Source: Sipunculus nudus (taxonomy: Eukaryota > Annelida > Sipuncula > Golfingiida > Sipunculidae). From it: a DNA stretch of 64,000 bases. The first letter of the stretch is position 1; each line of letters opens with the position of its first letter. The position numbers were made by a program, and so were the translations under genes. Shown piece by piece: positions 22,651 through 34,018 of this stretch. Under the pieces are notes generated by a model. The model saw only the letters and a list, made by a program, of their open reading frames with translations. It was not told the origin of the DNA and ran no database searches. The stretch is from assembly GCA_026874595.1 (NCBI GenBank), contig CM049314.1, positions 53,487,812-53,551,811 of the forward strand. Direction: 5' to 3'.

Positions 22651-23650
22651 CAGCCGAGGGACAGAGATCCAACATGTATTCAATTTAATAAATATTTTTA
22701 TTATCATAAAAAGATCACATATCTTGTTCCGATGTATTCAAAGCAGAATTTAAATTTATACAAAGCATTTATGTTTTTCCCAAGTATTGTTCATGGGTTG
22801 AAGTGGTAGTTGTTCGGGTCACGTGACGCTTCGAGTAACCTTTATATGGTCATGAATTTAATTTGTAGATGAGAACAAAAACGACTAAAATGCCTTCACT
22901 GTCAAGCCCGGGTGACAGCCATTTGATCTAAGGCTGAAAGACAAGACAGCACCATCTGTTCATATACTGGATGAAATTACACGATCAGCCTGAAAGTTTT
23001 AGTATCATAATTATATATTCAAATTGTACCGGCAGATGTATATAAATCAGTCCTATTGACCTATCCCATCACATAAGCTAAGCTGCGTTCGAATCTCCAC
23101 TTTAAATAGGCTGCTCTTTGAATCTCTCCCTCTCTTTTGACAGTCATGACGTTTGCCAGACCGGAGTAACCAGAGTGACCGTGCTGTTCCTAGGGGAGGA
23201 GTTAAGCACACCAAATGACCTTACGGAGACTATGACAGTCGACACAAATTATCCTCATCTCTGATGAATATCATCTTCGAAACTTAAATCTTTACGTTAT
23301 TGCTTTAACACGGACACTAATACGTATGCAAACGGAGCCTTTATTGGCTGGGACAGGTTAAAGACCCTGTTGTGAACGTACTAGGCCTAGTTAGATTTCT
23401 TTAGCGCCTGTATATTAGACGTCCTCAAGTTTTCTGCTGGTGTCAGATAACAGGGCCTGGGAATCTTGGTACAAAAACCTTGCCACACTTATTTACAATT
23501 TGTAGAATGACGCGTGTTAGCTTTTATTAGTTCACATGGGAAAAGCATGGAGAGCTGTTCAAGTGACTATTTCATAGTAGGCCTATGTAAATGTGTAGTT
23601 TAGGGTAGCACTGAAGCTCACAATCTCAGGACTGGCCACATGTAGCGTTA
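22651..23650 (-). other. 3' flank and 3' UTR of the lectin-like gene
   Basis: The minus-strand gene ends at 23651. TTTATT at 23523-23528 is AATAAA on the minus strand, 123 bases after the stop; another lies near 22698-22703. No other gene was recognised in this stretch. Confidence 0.45.
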
Positions 23651-23886
23651 TCACACTGGGTATATATCACATATCTTCATGTGGCTGTAACGATCAGTTT
23701 CTCCAAGAACAATAACCACACTCCCATATACCGGATTGATGCAATTCACTTTCTTTCTCGGTATTTTTTCCGACGGTGAGAATGCGACACTTCCGCAATG
23801 GTCGGATATGCTAGCAGATGGCGCCGTATGTCCCACTCTGTGGATTTCCTTTCCTACACGGACAGTCAAAGTGCCATCGTATTGTC
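23651..23886 (-). CDS. Exon 5: C-terminal half of the fucolectin-like domain, with stop
   Basis: The acceptor is ...ACTCGGTAG before GACAATACG; GA completes the Gly codon begun in exon 4. The exon reads QYDGTLTVRVG, then two Cys-containing segments, VVIVLGE, and MKICDIYPV before TGA (23653-23651). A VRVG strand, a central Cys pair and a C-terminal L-x-(L/I)-C-(E/D)-(V/I) strand match the second half of fucolectin/F5-8-like (FTP) domains. The open frame continues above 23886 but is intronic there. Confidence 0.7.
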
Positions 23887-24183
23887 CTACCGAGTAAAAC
23901 CATACATTCAAGCATTATAGGCTGAACGGTATGGTATAACATGTTACACAGTGACGACACCATGATGTCATATGCATAGCCTATATGTCAAAAACATTAA
24001 AACAGGTCATAGTGAATAACATTGCAAAGCCACACAATACGTAGTGCGGGTGTTTTAACAGAAGGAATTATGATTGCTTGCTGCACGGTATATTTAATTC
24101 AATGCTATTGCGCATAATTGTATCTTTAATTTATTCTATATTCTGTAAAAATTCGGTTATTTGAAAAAAAATCGACTACTAAC

Positions 24184-24819
24184 CTTTTATGTAGACTGCC
24201 CTGATGTCGCGACCAGACTGGAAATCAATGACGAGCCAGGACCGCGTCTCCAGTCCTGTCACGTGACATGTTCCAGTGTCGCCATCAGCTGCCAGACTGC
24301 CAGCGTAATTCCCCCATATGGTGCTGCTGTAGGCCGGTAGAAAGGGAGAAGGGACAGTTGTCTGGGGCAGTGTTGTTGGCCTGGACGGCTGTATGGTTGT
24401 AAGTATCTCCGATCCAAGCCGGCCCCCCACTGTCAGATCCATGTGCACGGGGAAAGTCTGACTGATCGTCTCTTCTAATGTTCTAGGTATAGTCGATGTG
24501 TGGAACGGGCTTTCAGTCGATTGCACGGTTGATGCGTGTGTCGTGTATGTATATGGAAATGTTGATACTTTAGTTGTCACGTGCTTGGTTGTGTAAGTAG
24601 ATGACACTGGGCCAGTTGTATGGTCAGTGGTCTTGGTTTTTACGAGACGAACTGTCGTTGCAGGCCTTTCACTTGATGTCTGCGTCCGTATGATCTCCCT
24701 ATCCCAGAATTCCGTAGTTGGTTGGCTATTGGATACGTTAATCTCGTGTGAGAATGTGGTTTCTGCTTTGGTAACCTGTTGGCCTGGCAGGACTGTCGTC
24801 GTAATCTCGTCTGGAACAG
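24184..24819 (-). CDS. Exon 4: mucin-like Thr/Ser-rich stalk and start of the fucolectin-like domain
   Basis: The acceptor is CTGAATTCAG before CTGTTCCAG; CT completes a codon whose first G comes from exon 3. About 160 residues rich in Thr, Ser and Pro follow (many TT, TTK, TTV and STxP patterns), a likely O-glycosylated spacer. The last 50 residues (IWGNYAGSLAADGDTGTCH.., SWLVIDF, IRAVYIKG) have the N(x)AG-LAxDGD..C and W-x-V/I-D-F/L signature of fucolectin/F5-8-like domains, where DGD-type turns often bind calcium. The donor is AAAAG/GTTAGT. Confidence 0.72.
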
Positions 24820-25587
24820 CTGAATTCAGAATTATCAACACTTAATGGAATACAGAATTGTCAGTACTTTAATCAGCATTAATATTCGGTTGGCCTACTC
24901 CGTAGCATGTTTACATGGACTCGCAACTGTTTAAGGCCGAGTCACTTTACAAGATACGGCACGTTACAACAAAATGCGATTTCAGTTGTAGAAAGCCAAG
25001 GGTATTCGTAAAAAGACCCAATATACGACAATTAAACGGTAATGGCAAGAGTAAAATCGGTCGTAATTAAGGAGACTTGTTCCTGTACAAAACCTCCCTA
25101 CAAATTACCCCTACACAAGCATAGTCGTTTGCAGTCAACCGATGGCAGAATATCATGCGACTCTTTTACGATGGTTTGACAATGTCGCAATCAAAAACAC
25201 GGCCCTACGACCAGTGATAGGTCGATCATAAAGGTGTTTGTTTATTGCTGCAATATATCAGCATAACCACATAAGAAAGACATGGATATTGTTACGTTCG
25301 TCCACAGGCGCTTAAATCCATATTTGTATAGGTATTGACTTAAATAATGTAAAAAATCGTTATAAACAATCCCCTACCCTATATTCAACGTTAAACCGAG
25401 ATATAACGCTGCCGGTACTTGTATAATAAAGAATTGACAAGGTCGGCATCCTCGTTTGCGAAATACTCTGCAGCCATTAAGGGACGAACAGATTGATTTA
25501 TCCAAGATTAATCTTTCCATGATTATCTACCAATAAGGTGGTAGTTTTCGGGGGGGGGGATCCTAACTTTGGACCTTGTTGCTGAAT

Positions 25588-25616
25588 CCACAACTGTGAT
25601 CAGATCACAGTTGTGG
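25588..25616. other. 29-base perfect palindrome in intron 3
   Basis: The arm CCACAACTGTGATC (25588-25601) and its exact reverse complement GATCACAGTTGTGG (25603-25616) flank a single A. A poly(G) run lies at about 25550-25559. Confidence 0.9.
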
Positions 25617-25859
25617 CCCTGACCTGTACACTGTGGCCGTGTTATTGTGAAATTGTAGACGGCCCAAAATAACTATTGGCATAAGCCCCAGAACAAGAAG
25701 AAAAGAGCAAATTATGACTTGTTAATGGTTGAATTTAATTAATAATCATTATTGTGATAGGATAATTGTACTCCTTACCCGTGAAATTTTATGTTTAGAC
25801 ACTAGGATTATTTTCTAAGTTACCTAGAGCCGAGCTTTTATCATACAATGTGTTTTTGC

Positions 25860-25892
25860 ATGACGGCCATCTTGAAATCCAAGATGGCTGCC
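25860..25892. repeat. Short hairpin repeat (GCCATCTTG/CAAGATGGC)
   Basis: GCCATCTTG-AAATC-CAAGATGGC is a 9-bp stem with a 5-base loop. A related sequence (GCCATTTTGAAATCCAATATGGCT) at about 32989 shows it belongs to a dispersed repeat. Confidence 0.65.
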
Positions 25893-26548
25893 ATAATGCA
25901 TTTTGAGGAAGTTCCTCCTATCAAAAACTGAAAGGTAAGGACATGAATAACACATGGATAAAGTTTGGTGCTTTTGTCCCGCATGTCTCCATCCTGCACA
26001 AATCTGGGTCAAAATAAGCCACCTGACTATTATGATTGTCAAGCCAGAAGTGCCTGGCTTGAAGCAGTAGTGCACCATATCTGTAGAAAGCTGAAATTTA
26101 GACACCGAGAGGTCCAGCATGGTTGAGCTGATAGGGTAACTCGAAAAGCGGCCTAATGGGAAGTCCATAGAATACAAGATGACTTAATTTTACATGCCAG
26201 AGTTGCGGGGAATTCTGGGAGAGATCCAATAACTGCTGCGTCACTATAACATCTCTCAATTTTACAACAGATGGCACTGCCAACCGCACGAGAATGCCAG
26301 CCAGTAATGCAACGACGGCAGAGTTTGAATTTGATGAAATAAAAACAAAAAAACATGCCGCCAGGTGACAGTACAACTGATGCCAGACCGACTGTAACGA
26401 TCAAAGGTTCCACGAACTGCTCAGTGGTATCAATGTTATTTATATTATATTTAGGCGTCTCGGTACTGACCAGTAACGTGGTCAAGGTTAGATAAATGTA
26501 CTGTAGTATTAGTGTAGGGGGTTATTATGTTGCATAAACTTCTTTAAC

Positions 26549-26617
26549 ATTTTTTAAACCAACGATTTTTGTTGTATCCTTAGACCCTTAAAAACTTAAA
26601 TCGTTGGTTTAAAAAAT
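26549..26617. other. Perfect 20-bp inverted repeat with 29-base loop
   Basis: ATTTTTTAAACCAACGATTT (26549-26568) is the exact reverse complement of AAATCGTTGGTTTAAAAAAT (26598-26617). It may be a tiny foldback element. Confidence 0.9.
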
Positions 26618-26680
26618 AGGGTTGGTTCCATTTTTCCCCTTAGATTTTATGGCAGTCATACTGGATTTAAAAATGGTTAC

Positions 26681-27701
26681 ATTTTTAGCTCAGCTGACTA
26701 TAAGTCATCTGAGCTATAGTCGTGGTCCTTTGTCCGTCGGCTGTCCGTCCGTCCGTCCGTCTGTCCGTCTGTCCGTCCGTAAGACTGGCACGTTTTGACA
26801 CCATTGGACCTACGAATCTGAATTTGCCATACAGTTAGATGTCCCAAAAATCTCCTACCATGCCGACAATTGGGTCAATAGGACTTCGTTCCTTCGAGAT
26901 ATTAAGGAAATCCTCAATTTTTTATTAGAAATCTATTTTCACACTTCAGGACTGCCTAATATCAAAACCACTCATCTGGTTTTCTTCATATTTACCATAA
27001 ATATTCCTCTATATAGTTCCTATGTACATGCCAGAAATTAAGTCAGTATTATTTAATTTAAAAAAGTTATGGTTCCAAACATAATGGACTTTGTAAAAAA
27101 ATCAGGAAAGATATTTGGTCACTTAAGACCAAAAATGTTGAAGGTAGGGACTTTTTTTCAGTAATACAACTTTAATTGATCAAAATTTAATTGTATACCA
27201 AAAATTAGATCAAAATCTGATAATTTTTTTTAAATATTGGCAAAAATATAAAATTGGTACCTTAAATTTTGCCCAAGTTTGACCATGGCACGTTTTTTTC
27301 CTGTAAGTACTGTGGATTTAATTTTCACAGCATGTTTTTGTTAGCATTTTTAGTTTGTTTACATCATCAATTTGAAACCAGTTGATCAAAAACTGTAGAT
27401 TTTATTCAAGTTTTCAAGCACCATGTCACAACAAGTTTACATCAAGCTAGTGTTATGCAGTTTGCTAGAAGCTCAGCTCATGAGCTTCAGCTGTAAGTTC
27501 CTTAAATTTAGCATACAGTTAGATGTCTCCAAAATCCCCTACCATGCCAAGAATTTGATCACTTATCTTTGAGGACTTTGCACGCTTGCGCCTCAAAGGT
27601 CATGAAGTGGATGACACTGAAGCCTGATCGTACATCTGCATGTGCTCATTACCATTCTTTATTGATATGCATTGTAACTTAATGTATGTGCTTCAGTAGT
27701 A

Positions 27702-27756
<55 letters not shown>

Positions 27757-28560
27757 GCAATATTAGGGTACCAGTCAATGGAAAGAGGGAGCCAATGAAG
27801 AAATTTTAAGGAAATTGCCTATTTTTCATCGGATTCCCAGCTGTATTTTGATGCATGGATTTGGATTGTTTCTAGCAGACTAACATCATTTGTCAGAGTT
27901 ACACTGAGTAATTAGAATTCTCATAAATCAGATTAAAGTATGTGACCCAGAGCCAGATTATCGTAATCCTGGTTAATATCTGGTGGCAAAGACACCTGGC
28001 TAGGATATTCTGTACACTCATCTTGAGTTTTTATGAACTCAAGTAAATGACATATGAAATATTGATAACATTTGATGATGATGTTTTATTGTTATGTATG
28101 GTAGATAATATTTTATTAATGCATTTTGTAAAAAATCAGGAAAGATATTTGATCACTTAACACAAAACATGTTAAAGCTAAGGACTTTTTTTCCAGTAAT
28201 ATAAAGAAAAAAGACAAATTAAAGAAAAATTAATAGAAAAGGAATTTTTTAGATGTTGAGTAACAGGAAATTAACTTGCAGTTACTGATGATGTAAGAAT
28301 CTTCTATGGATGGATAGAATGTCAAGTATTCCAAATAACACCATGCAGTCACCTACGGTATTTTTCAGTTCACTTTTTAATGATAACAAAAATAAATCAT
28401 ATTATTCATTACTAAACATTAGGGATCATATGAAAGAAATTAATGATAGACAAAGATGCAGTTGATAATATTAATCCAGATTCCTACTGTGTCTAGTGTG
28501 TAGATTGATGTGAAAGTAGTCCAAAGTGAATATATTACATTTATTTATTTATTTTTTTTA
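26681..28560 (+). mobile_element. Family d element in intron 3
   Basis: It begins with TTTTT and a hairpin (26686-26716: TAGCTCAG/CTGAGCTA, then a further 5 bp after one mismatch), then a (GTCC)n/(GTCT)n run (26728-26782). The body has internal repeats: ATACAGTTAGATGTC at about 26830 and 27514, and ATCAGGAAAGATATTTGxTCA at about 27101 and 28135. No coding capacity is seen. The right border is uncertain. Confidence 0.6.
27705..27753. repeat. (AT)n microsatellite
   Basis: A pure AT run lies inside the family d body. Confidence 0.95.
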
Positions 28561-28644
28561 AATAAAATATATATGCACTTCTTATTTCTTAAGAATAATT
28601 AAAAACAAAACTAAATTAGCCCACTGATAGCCGCTTGAGTCGAA

Positions 28645-29032
28645 AAACTGAAACGTGAGACCACCACCAATGATGTATCAACATATGCAAGTTAATGAAA
28701 GCTTTAAGTGAACGTTAGCACATTTTGATTTTGGACCATATTTTGTCAGCTTTGGCACATGGACAAGTTTATATTTTATTGAAGATGGTGCCACTTGACC
28801 TTTGTCACGGAATTCCTTTTCATATTTGTCCATACACCTTAAAAATTAAGCAATAATGCCCGAAGGGGGCCATCGCGGCGATCAGAAACTACGTATGCTA
28901 TGCATCAAGCAGCGGAACGTGTTCCATGGAAAACGTGAATGTTGCAAGTTTGATGTTGGAATTGTGGGAATACCACTGGTACACGTGTCATCAAAAGACC
29001 TTGTTTAACATGACATTCTCTTCCCATGAAAA
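28645..29032 (+). repeat. Left arm of a diverged long inverted-repeat pair
   Basis: It matches the reverse complement of 31905-32283 over about 390 bp: ACCAATGATxTATCAACATA, GGTGCCACTxGACC, GGAAxTCCTTTTCATAT, CCATGGAAAAC and TTGTTTAACATG occur in the same order. It flanks the LINE at 29190-31740. Confidence 0.65.
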
Positions 29033-29189
29033 CATAACCAACAGTCTGAGACATGTGAGTGTCCGTTATATAACTGTCGCTTCTAATAAATAACCTTACA
29101 ACAGCATCTTCCATTTCCACAATAGAATATTAACTTTGAATCAATATCATCATTGTGGGTACTGTTAGCGCTCCTCTTTCCTTGGCGAT

Positions 29190-31740
29190 GGTCACTGCCT
29201 TTGGCAGTGTAAGCCCATGGATTCCAAATATCTACTGTAAGTATCCTTACACCTCTGTCTCTGCCGTCCCGGTGTCCACCTTCTCCCTATGTTCGTGAGT
29301 TCCCAGTGGAAGAGCTGAAACGGAATCCGCTTGGGATCCATCCGTTGTACATGATCGGACCAGCACAGTCCGATCCTTTTAAGCAAGGTGCTTGCATAAG
29401 ACTCCCATATCCTTTCCCGTATATCACTGTTCCTGAAATATTGCCACCACCCGATCTTTAGAATTATAAGGAAACATCGACTACCATAGGCGTCAAATCA
29501 TTGTTCTTGCTTTCGTATTGTTGACAATGTCTCGGCACCGTACAGCAGTGTTGGTTTGACCATTGTAGATCTTCTTCTTCGTCTCTTTGCCTTCATCTTC
29601 GTCTCCTTCTCTTTGCCTTCCAAGTTGATGAAAGCTGCCTAAAATAAATGCAATGGAAGCCTCACCCATGAGAATTGAGGTTATATGCCCTACTGAGTCT
29701 TCTGGCATGACTTTAGATCCTAGGTTACAGAAGCTCTGGACTTTTTCGACGATGTGCTCACCACTGACTTTTCTTGTGTATCACCAACAAACGGTTTATC
29801 CATCGATACAACCAGACCTACCTCCTCTCCAGCCCTTCTCGGTCTCACACGGGCATTTGATGCCTGCTTGTTCACAGATGTTATCAGTCATCAGATGAGT
29901 CACATCATCTGGAAAGTCCATGTCTGGCATTTGCCACCCTTCATTGATTACTCTTATAGTACGAATCCGTTTCCTCATCAGCAGACCATAATCTTCACAG
30001 GCTTTGTGTAGCACCCAGTCAATCAGCGGACCAAAAGGCAAAGATGACCACACACATCCGTACCTCTCTCCCGTCTTTATACTGAACCAGTCGGTTGTTT
30101 CTTTCCTAATCCTCACACTTGCTTGGCAACTGTTGTAAGTGCTTCAGATAAAGAAGCTTCTCCGGAATCCCAGATTCCCTCATGATCCTCCACAAACTTG
30201 GCCTGTTAATACTGTCAAATGCAGCTGTGAATCTAAGCCTGTTTTTTTTTTGTAAGCTCACATCCACTGCTTTCTATGTAGGATGATCCAAGCAAAGGCT
30301 TTCTCTGCCACTGAGCGTAAAGAGATGCCACGGTAGTTATTGCAATCTTTGATATCACCCTATTTGTACAACACTTTGAGCTTACTCTTGCGCCAGTCTT
30401 CTAGAATGTACTCCTCTGTCCAGATTTGCTAATAAAGATTTTCAAGGACTATTTTTCCCTCCTGCCTTCAAGGACTCTGCACTGACTTATTGTTTTTTCG
30501 GCTTGCAGATTGCCTTTTTCACCTATTTTAGAGTAGATATATCTATATCAATGTCCAAAACTTGAGCTTCAGTAGTTCAGGTGCGGTAACGCCTTGTAGG
30601 TGTTGGCCTATTTAGTAGCTCTTTCCATCTGTCCTTCACTTCTTCTTTATCTGTCAAGATGGATCCCTCCTTGCTCATTACTGACATGGGTTGGAGCGTG
30701 TTGGCGTAATGGATAGGTCGATGTGACCGCAGGGTCGTGGGTTCGCGTCCTGTTCTGACCTCCGTCAGCGCTAAGACTCCTAGGCAAAGTCTTTACCACA
30801 AGAGTGCGCTCTCTCGACCCAGGAGTGAATGGGTACTGGTCATGGGAGGAAGGAAAATGTAGGACGAATAACCTTCTCGCGCCTGATATGGCAGCTTGGG
30901 TTGTATGCTTCCCAGGGAGCCGAGAAAAGCTACAAGAATGAACAGACCCGAAAGACCAGGAAGGCAAAGTGTAAAGTCGGATGATATCAGACTATAAACT
31001 CCTACCTTTTTTATGGGTTGAGATGTTGATTTCCAACTCATTTTCTTGACCGGCTGGAATACTTTCCTTTGATTTTTCGTTTTAAAAGCATCCTCCAGAA
31101 CCACTGTTTCATACCAGTTTTGCTTGTCCCTTGGTGCACTTTTCTTCAATGGAACGTCTAGCTTTCTGTGGCCTCCACACTGGTGCTGGTTCTATCACTG
31201 TTCCTCTTGATATTTGCTACTCTTCTTTTCTCCACAAAATCATCCTCCTCAGCACTTATCTACTCTATCCTGTTGTGCTTCACTGGGTCTGAGGTGGTAC
31301 CCCCAGCTTTGATGATGCCATCCCTATCTTCCGTCACTCTTCCTCGGCGGTCTTTGAAGTGCTATCACTGCTGTTCTTCTTCTTAATTTCTTGCCTGAAG
31401 CCCTCCCCGATGTTATTCTTAATCTATTGTCTGTAGCTCTCCCTAATGCTCCTATATTTCAGCTTGAAGGATGCACAGCGTCTGGTCTGTCCCTTAGGCT
31501 TCGGGCGTGACTCCCTAACCTTGATGGTTCCTGCAAGTAGTAGTTTGTGGTCACTGTTTATGTCTGGACATCTACAGCTTCTGTAGTCTTTCAGGGAACT
31601 TTTCCATCTCGTATTGATGATCACATGGTTTATCTGAGCTTTTGTGTTGCTTGCTACGCTACTAGTCCATGTGTACTTGTGGATGGTCTTATTTTGGAGC
31701 AATGATGTTCCACAATAGTAAAATCATGGACGCTACAAGT
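29190..31740 (-). pseudogene. Second, degenerate non-LTR retrotransposon fragment (APE-type)
   Basis: Minus-strand pieces occur in the expected order. 31702-31424: endonuclease end with IHKYTWTS, QINHVIINTRW and SDHKLL. 31149-31020: PRDKQNWYE linker. After the SINE: ILTDKEEVKDRWKELLNRP, the usual segment before the RT. About 30330: NYRGISL. About 30215-30135: AFDSINRPSLWRIM. 30116-29796: CVWSSLPFGPLIDWVL and DFPDD at the FADD position. 29386-29192: the C-terminal DHVQRMD..RIP..L. Many stops and shifts show it is dead. It differs in sequence from the L1/Tx1-like LINE at 5-11 kb; clade not determined (RTE- or CR1-like is possible). Confidence 0.82.
30694..31012 (+). mobile_element. tRNA-derived SINE inserted in the LINE fragment
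   Basis: A pol III A box (TGGCGTAATGG, 30702-30712) and B box (GGTTCGCGTCC, 30740-30750) are spaced as in tRNA genes and tRNA-derived SINEs. ATGGGTTG at 30686-30693 and again at 31013-31020 fits an 8-bp target duplication, and removing the SINE reunites the LINE reading frame on both sides. The 3' end is T-rich. Confidence 0.82.
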
Positions 31741-31904
31741 GTCCAGTAGACGTTGCCCATTATGCATTGTTTTATTCTGAATTAAAACAAATTTCATTTA
31801 ATAATGACAGAAGTATATTCGTTAAACTATTCTGAGAAAAACATAGAGAAAGTTCTATCATATTTTTGCATAAAAATATGATTACAAACAGTTTAAAGAG
31901 ACCC

Positions 31905-32283
31905 TTTCATGGCGGGACAATACCATGTTAAACAAAACATGTTGATGATGCATGTATATTATTGAACTCCGACATCCGACACCCAGGTTTTCCATGGTAC
32001 GAGATCCCTTCTTAGTGCACTATTTATGCGTTATAGATCACTCTGTGATAGCTTCTTCGTGCACTAATAATAAATTTCTGAAGATTTATGGGAACATATG
32101 AAAAGGAGTTCCGTAACAATGGTCGAGTGGCACCACCGTCAATTATAATATAGCTTAGTCCAGGTGCCCATGCTAACAAAATATGATCCAAAATTAAATC
32201 TGCCTCAAATTCACTTTAATTATCAGTTTATTGCGCATATGTTGATATATCATTGGTCGTGGTTTTAAATGTTTCAATTTTTA
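31905..32283 (-). repeat. Right arm of the long inverted-repeat pair
   Basis: This is the reverse-complement partner of 28645-29032. The pair encloses about 2.9 kb that contains the LINE and SINE. Confidence 0.65.
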
Positions 32284-32294
32284 TACGCACGTCT

Positions 32295-32830
32295 ATGACG
32301 GGATGTACCATGGTATACTATACCAACGGTCCGTCCGTCCGTCGAGCCGTCCATCCGTCCGTTTTCTTCTAGTGTCGCCGCGATAATTTACCAGGGCTTT
32401 GATGGATTTTCGCGAAACTCACCATAACTACTTTCCAATAGATTATCTCGCCCGACTTCGATTATAGGCAAAATCATGCATATTTAATGAGGTCAGAGAT
32501 CACGATATTTAATGGGGTCAGAGGTCACAAGGCTATTTTGTGGTGTTGCCGCGATAACTTATCACGAATATGATGGATTTTGATGAAACTCAAAAGAAAT
32601 ATTAATCAATATAATATCTCACCTAAGAACGATTCCAGGCAAAATATATAAATAATTAATGAGGTCAGAGGTCACCAGGCTTTGGTAGCCCCTTGTTGCC
32701 TTTAAAAAATCTGATGGATGTTCATGAATCTCATTGTATTGAATATCACCATATGAGGTCACAAGACATAAGATGGGTGGATCATGCACGTTTGTGGTGT
32801 TCTTGTTCTACTTCATATGCTTTCAATGTG
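32295..32830 (+). mobile_element. Family e element in intron 3
   Basis: A hairpin TGGTATA-C-TATACCA (32311-32325) is followed by a (GTCC)n run (32329-32362) and tandem units of about 171 bp (TGTCGCCGCGATAA at 32373, TGTTGCCGCGATAA at 32544, a partial unit near 32697). Each unit has GATGGATTTT..GAAACTCA and GAGGTCAGAGGTCAC. No coding capacity is seen. Confidence 0.68.
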
Positions 32831-33250
32831 CATTTTATTCATTGTTAAACGGCAACATATAAATGTTATTGCTATTTATCTATTCTAGACTAATAAGTGT
32901 TGTATATAGTTGTCATTCCATGACAGCAAAGTAACATTCAGACATCCAGAGACATTGTTCACACATATGGCATAAATGGGTAAAAACCGCCATTTTGAAA
33001 TCCAATATGGCTGTCATAAGAGCTATAGAAAAATCGAACCAATCCTACCCTTGGTCTAGGGATTTAAAAAAACATTGGTTCCAAAAATGTATGAGAAATC
33101 TTTACAACATCGGTTACTACAGCATAACGACCTATACTATATGGAGCCGTGTTTCCACTTGTCATGTTATAACCAAGTTTAACTGGCCCTAAATTCAGTT
33201 AAAATATGTGAAATAAATAAGTCACACATTTGTTCAGTGTAGTAATTTTA

Positions 33251-33252
<2 letters not shown>

Positions 33253-33318
<66 letters not shown>
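33253..33318. repeat. (AT)n microsatellite
   Basis: A pure AT run of about 66 bases in intron 3. Confidence 0.95.
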
Positions 33319-33322
<4 letters not shown>

Positions 33323-33479
33323 GCACTAGATTAAGATGAATATAATGCACCTTTCTGCTCTCTTCCTTAAATATCCGAATAAATATGTTCATATACGGTC
33401 ACATAGCAAAGAAGCACCGATAATATACCAATTATATACACGTGAGAACACATCTCTATGGGCTTTTAACGAAGAATTA

Positions 33480-33690
33480 CGTCATTGTGGGAGAACTCGT
33501 ACGGAGCCGTATACGGCGACGGAAGGGGAACCGTATAGGGGAGTTTTGAAATCGCTTTACGGCGCCGCATGCACCGTATCTGTGTCCGTACAAGTGGAAA
33601 CACTCCTTATGTTTAATCAGATTTTAGTTCCAACCGTATCCGCGTCCGTATCCGTATCCGGGTGCGGACAAATGGAAACACAGCTTCATC
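33480..33690. repeat. CCGTATCC-rich repeat with two related halves
   Basis: ACCGTATCTGTGTCCGTACA then AGTGGAAACAC (about 33573-33604) recurs in changed form at about 33639-33681 (ACCGTATCCGCGTCCGTATC.. AATGGAAACAC). CGGAGCCGTATACGG at the left suggests a palindromic end, so a MITE is possible. Confidence 0.4.
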
Positions 33691-34018
33691 CGGGAATTTG
33701 TTTGGCCGAACTAGGGTAACTGGGTCACGTGCTTTGGCGATAAGGTCATGCATATTATCAACTTAGGAATCTTATTTTCCGCGTGCTTTACTCCATCCTG
33801 TAATTTCATTTAAAGGGAATTGGAGAGACAATATTATGTCCCTGATAGAAAATAAAACTGTCCGTATTTCGGATCTCTTGTGCCAACTTAAGGAAGTTTT
33901 AGAAAAGTTCAAAAAGAGATCATGCAATTACACAGCTATTATCTATGCAGCCGACCAGATAAAAAAGATAACCCAGACATGGGGAGTGTTGTATTATTTG
34001 GGTGTATTGTTTTCTTAC

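Noticed and set aside
30694-30770. A genuine tRNA gene
   Set aside because: The A and B boxes belong to a 319-bp SINE; no complete cloverleaf was evident.
30647-30967. 106-codon minus frame resembling predicted proteins
   Set aside because: It is the SINE read antisense; A and B boxes and target duplication explain the sequence.
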